This document shows, in pieces, positions 4,044 to 6,429 of a DNA stretch of 6,429 bases. Position 1 is the first letter of the stretch, and each line of letters starts with the position of its first letter. Made by a program: the position numbers and the translations under genes. Source of the DNA: Marinilabiliaceae bacterium UBA5488 (lineage in GTDB: Bacteria; Bacteroidota; Bacteroidia; Bacteroidales; Marinilabiliaceae); contig DIPM01000006.1 of NCBI GenBank assembly GCA_002427105.1, forward strand, positions 26,460 through 32,888. Reading direction: 5' to 3'. Below the pieces are notes generated by a model that saw only the letters and a program-made list of their open reading frames with translations, had not been told where the DNA came from and ran no database searches.

Positions 4044-6429
4044 TCATTTACATTCATTTTCTATAATGGCTATTTCTTCTTCGGTCAATCCGTAAAGCTG
4101 ATAAAACAATTGGTCAATCTCGGCCTCTAAATCACTGGTGTCGGCGGAGGGGTTTTGCTTTTTTAATTCCAAAATCCTAAGGACTAAATCTTTAAACGGT
4201 TGTTCCGCCTCGTCACTAATTTGCTTAACGGGTATTTTATCAAAAAACACTTTTCGTAATTCTCGCGTTCCTCCTAATAATTCCGGAAAGTTATCTCTAA
4301 AGCAATAGTCAAAAAGCTTTGAATTAAAAAAAGAACCTAAGCAATAGATTCTGTCACTAATCAAATGAAAAGACTTATCATTGTGATAAAATTCACCTTC
4401 TAAATCAATTACAAAAGGTAAAAATTTAGTCATATTGGGATAGATAATTTTGGGTTTTCCAAAATCATTCCAATAATTTGAACCAAATCTCTGTAAAGCA
4501 TACCATTCATAACGAATCCCAGTCTCTGCTCTATTACGTTTAGAAAGTTCAGTTTTAAAACTTTTTAGATAATTATAAATCACTGGAAATCGCTTTGAAA
4601 ACTCAACTTCAGCTACTTCACTGGCACCTTGAATATTTGGGTCATTATGCATCGGGAAATGCCACGGAATGTAAATCAACCATAAATCCTGAAAATCTGC
4701 CTGCCATTTTTGAATATCCCTACCACGCAGCAATGGTTTTAGAATTTCGGCACTTTTGGGGTCTTGTTCTATTAATTTATTCCGTTTCTTACCATCAATT
4801 ACAAACGCTTCATTTAAGCCCGTTTTGATTCCATAATTAATTGTTATATCCCAATCTTTTAAAGCGACACCTTGCTCTTCGATTTTTCTTTTGATTTGTA
4901 ACACTTGAGGGTTTTCAAAAGCCCAGATACTATCTGTTAGGCTTGCTTGGTCAAAATTACATTTTACAGAATCCAAGAAGTTATCAAATTCTATTATATC
5001 AAGGTTTTCTTTAGGCATTTTGGCATATAGGAATTTATTGGGTGTATTAATCACCTTTTTAAAACCGACAATTGCAGCATCAACAGTCGCTTCATCAAAA
5101 ACCGGAATTCCACTAAAATCGATAAAATGTGTTAAGCTGGTATTATGCAATAAAAAGAGTCGCATTATCTTTCCATAATTAGCCCTCGTAAATTTATTCG
5201 ATATGATAAACTGAAATGAGCCTTTGTGCTTTAATAAGTTATAGCCAAGTTCCACAAAGTATGTTAGAAAATCGGCAATTGAATGATAAATTTCATACTT
5301 GGCTTTCAAATACGGTTTTAATTCTGAAAACTCTTCCTGCCTTACATACGGCGGATTCCCAATCACCACATCAAAGCCTACAAAATCGCCGTTATCATCC
5401 AAGACTTCGGGAAACTCAAATCGCCATTCAAAGGCGTTTTCATAAATCTTATTGCTTTTTATTTCTTCAATTTCAGCTCCCAGCTTTTTAGTATCAGCGG
5501 TTAGTTTGGCAACTTTAGCGTTCCATCCTTTTTTTTGTTTCTCATCATACCCGAACAATTGCGCATTCGTTAAGTCAATTAGCTCATTTTGAAGTTTCAT
5601 CAATGCTTTTACTTTGGGGTCGTTTTGAGAAATTTCGCTACGAAAATTGGTTTTAATTTCGTTTATAAGCCGTTCCATTTCACGCTTTTGCTCTTTGCTT
5701 TGGGCGTTGCGATATGTGGACACGGCCAGGCGGTAACTGTCAATAGTCCACTTGCTTTTTTTTAAGGCTTGTTTTAAGTCAGCATCAATGGCAAAGCGGC
5801 TCACCAGAGAGTTACCGCATTTTATGTTGATGTCAATGTTGGGTAGGGTTTGCAGAGTTGGGGTTTGCCCTGTCCGTGTTTCGTAGTAGGCGTTTTTCAG
5901 CAGCTCGATCCACAAGCGCAAACGACAAATTTTCACCGAGTTGGGGTTGATATCTACACCAAACAAACAGTTTTCTATTATTGTCTGTTTCTCATGAAAT
6001 AAAGCTTCCTGAACCCGTTGGCTTTCTTTGTTTGTAGGGTTATATTCAAAAAGTTCTCCTTCTTCGTCGGTCACAATCAATTCGTCATTCACTACTTCCA
6101 CATGGTATTCTTTCAGGCGTTTGCCGTCGCGATCCTGTAAAATCTTAAGGTCGTTTTTAACAGCAATTATCTCATTAAGTGCTGATACCAGAAAGTGTCC
6201 TGAGCCTACCGCGGGGTCGCAAATTGTAATGCTGTTTACAATCTTATTGGCTTCTTCCCGGTCTCCTATTTTGTCATAAAGATCATTCAGGCCTTTACAT
6301 TCCCAATTTTTGCTTTCATTGAATTTTTGCACAACAGCTCTCCGGATAGTTTCACGACACATATACATAGTGATAAAACCGGGCGTGAAAAATGAACCAT
6401 CTTTATTTCTACTTTGACAGATTATAAAA
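4044..6429 (-). CDS. Type IIG-like restriction-modification enzyme: Eco57I-class adenine-N6 DNA methyltransferase with TaqI-like specificity domain (5' end outside window)
   Basis: This enzyme should methylate adenine in a specific DNA site using S-adenosylmethionine, and probably also cleaves DNA. The frame is open to the right edge (about 794 codons visible). The first in-frame ATG (6368) is internal: the codons before it read KDGSFFTPGFIT, the conserved segment that normally precedes the methyltransferase core. Positions from that Met: SAM-binding motif I DPAVGSGHF (51-59); GVDINPNSVKICRLRLW (137-153); GNSLV (185-189); a Lys/Glu-rich helical insertion (~190-310); catalytic motif IV NPPY (338-341) in FDVVIGNPPYV; then IISNKF (388-393). 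From ~490 on comes a TaqI-like target-recognition region (LLRGRDIQKW 547-555; KPKIIYPNM 638-646), ending with a helical tail (DQLFYQLYGLTEEE). An N-terminal nuclease domain is expected outside the window. PglX of BREX shares the motifs, but no BREX partner is seen here. The small gene follows by 17 bases. GC is lower in the recognition half than in the catalytic half. Confidence 0.9.
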   Translation of the reverse strand, partial: FIICQSRNKDGSFFTPGFITMYMCRETIRRAVVQKFNESKNWECKGLNDLYDKIGDREEANKIVNSITICDPAVGSGHFLVSALNEIIAVKNDLKILQDRDGKRLKEYHVEVVNDELIVTDEEGELFEYNPTNKESQRVQEALFHEKQTIIENCLFGVDINPNSVKICRLRLWIELLKNAYYETRTGQTPTLQTLPNIDINIKCGNSLVSRFAIDADLKQALKKSKWTIDSYRLAVSTYRNAQSKEQKREMERLINEIKTNFRSEISQNDPKVKALMKLQNELIDLTNAQLFGYDEKQKKGWNAKVAKLTADTKKLGAEIEEIKSNKIYENAFEWRFEFPEVLDDNGDFVGFDVVIGNPPYVRQEEFSELKPYLKAKYEIYHSIADFLTYFVELGYNLLKHKGSFQFIISNKFTRANYGKIMRLFLLHNTSLTHFIDFSGIPVFDEATVDAAIVGFKKVINTPNKFLYAKMPKENLDIIEFDNFLDSVKCNFDQASLTDSIWAFENPQVLQIKRKIEEQGVALKDWDITINYGIKTGLNEAFVIDGKKRNKLIEQDPKSAEILKPLLRGRDIQKWQADFQDLWLIYIPWHFPMHNDPNIQGASEVAEVEFSKRFPVIYNYLKSFKTELSKRNRAETGIRYEWYALQRFGSNYWNDFGKPKIIYPNMTKFLPFVIDLEGEFYHNDKSFHLISDRIYCLGSFFNSKLFDYCFRDNFPELLGGTRELRKVFFDKIPVKQISDEAEQPFKDLVLRILELKKQNPSADTSDLEAEIDQLFYQLYGLTEEEIAIIENECK

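Noticed and set aside
4595..6279. Three + strand ORFs of 77-91 codons opposite the methyltransferase (4595-4828, 5216-5491, 6028-6279)
   Set aside because: They are antisense shadows of a gene with strong protein motifs; their translations show no motif or sensible composition.
3658..6429. BREX (PglX) assignment of the methyltransferase operon
   Set aside because: The shared motifs are general to the Eco57I class, and no brx or pgl neighbour is visible in the window.

Overview
The window looks like chromosomal DNA from a member of the Bacteroidota. The evidence is moderate A+T content, AT-rich start regions with weak or no Shine-Dalgarno sequences, a tRNA without an encoded CCA end, promoter-like TTTG/TAnnTTTG elements, and protein types common in that phylum (an NlpE-META lipoprotein, a cytoplasmic PAS hybrid histidine kinase, and a conserved four-helix membrane protein). 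No species call is possible.

Left part (1-3656, mostly + strand, about 40-45% GC by hand count where counted): the 3' end of a tRNA, probably tRNA-Pro, enters at the left edge. It is followed by a strong hairpin terminator whose two arms are each a palindrome. After a poorly coding stretch with at most one tiny ORF comes a lipoprotein with an NlpE-like N-terminal domain and a META/HslJ-like C-terminal domain. Next is a soluble hybrid histidine kinase (GAF-like, PAS, HisKA, HATPase, receiver), preceded by a promoter-like sequence and a perfect 8-bp inverted repeat. A 121-residue integral membrane protein of unknown function closes this part.

Right part (3658-6429, - strand, more AT-rich): transcription runs leftward. 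The last ~794 residues of a large Eco57I-class (type IIG-like) restriction-modification adenine methyltransferase with a TaqI-like specificity region are visible. Its reading frame stays open to the right edge, so the N-terminus, where a nuclease domain would be expected, lies outside. Seventeen bases downstream is a 122-residue protein that I only tentatively relate to the PBECR/BECR nuclease fold.

The two parts meet tail to tail with one base between the stop codons, and GC falls from about 45% to about 29% across that base. This looks like the inner edge of an acquired restriction-modification island next to resident genes. The most interesting unexplained element is the small partner gene of the methyltransferase. 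I see no CRISPR array, transposase, integrase or rRNA gene. The window holds no complete, clearly new system, because the restriction-modification operon is cut by the window edge.
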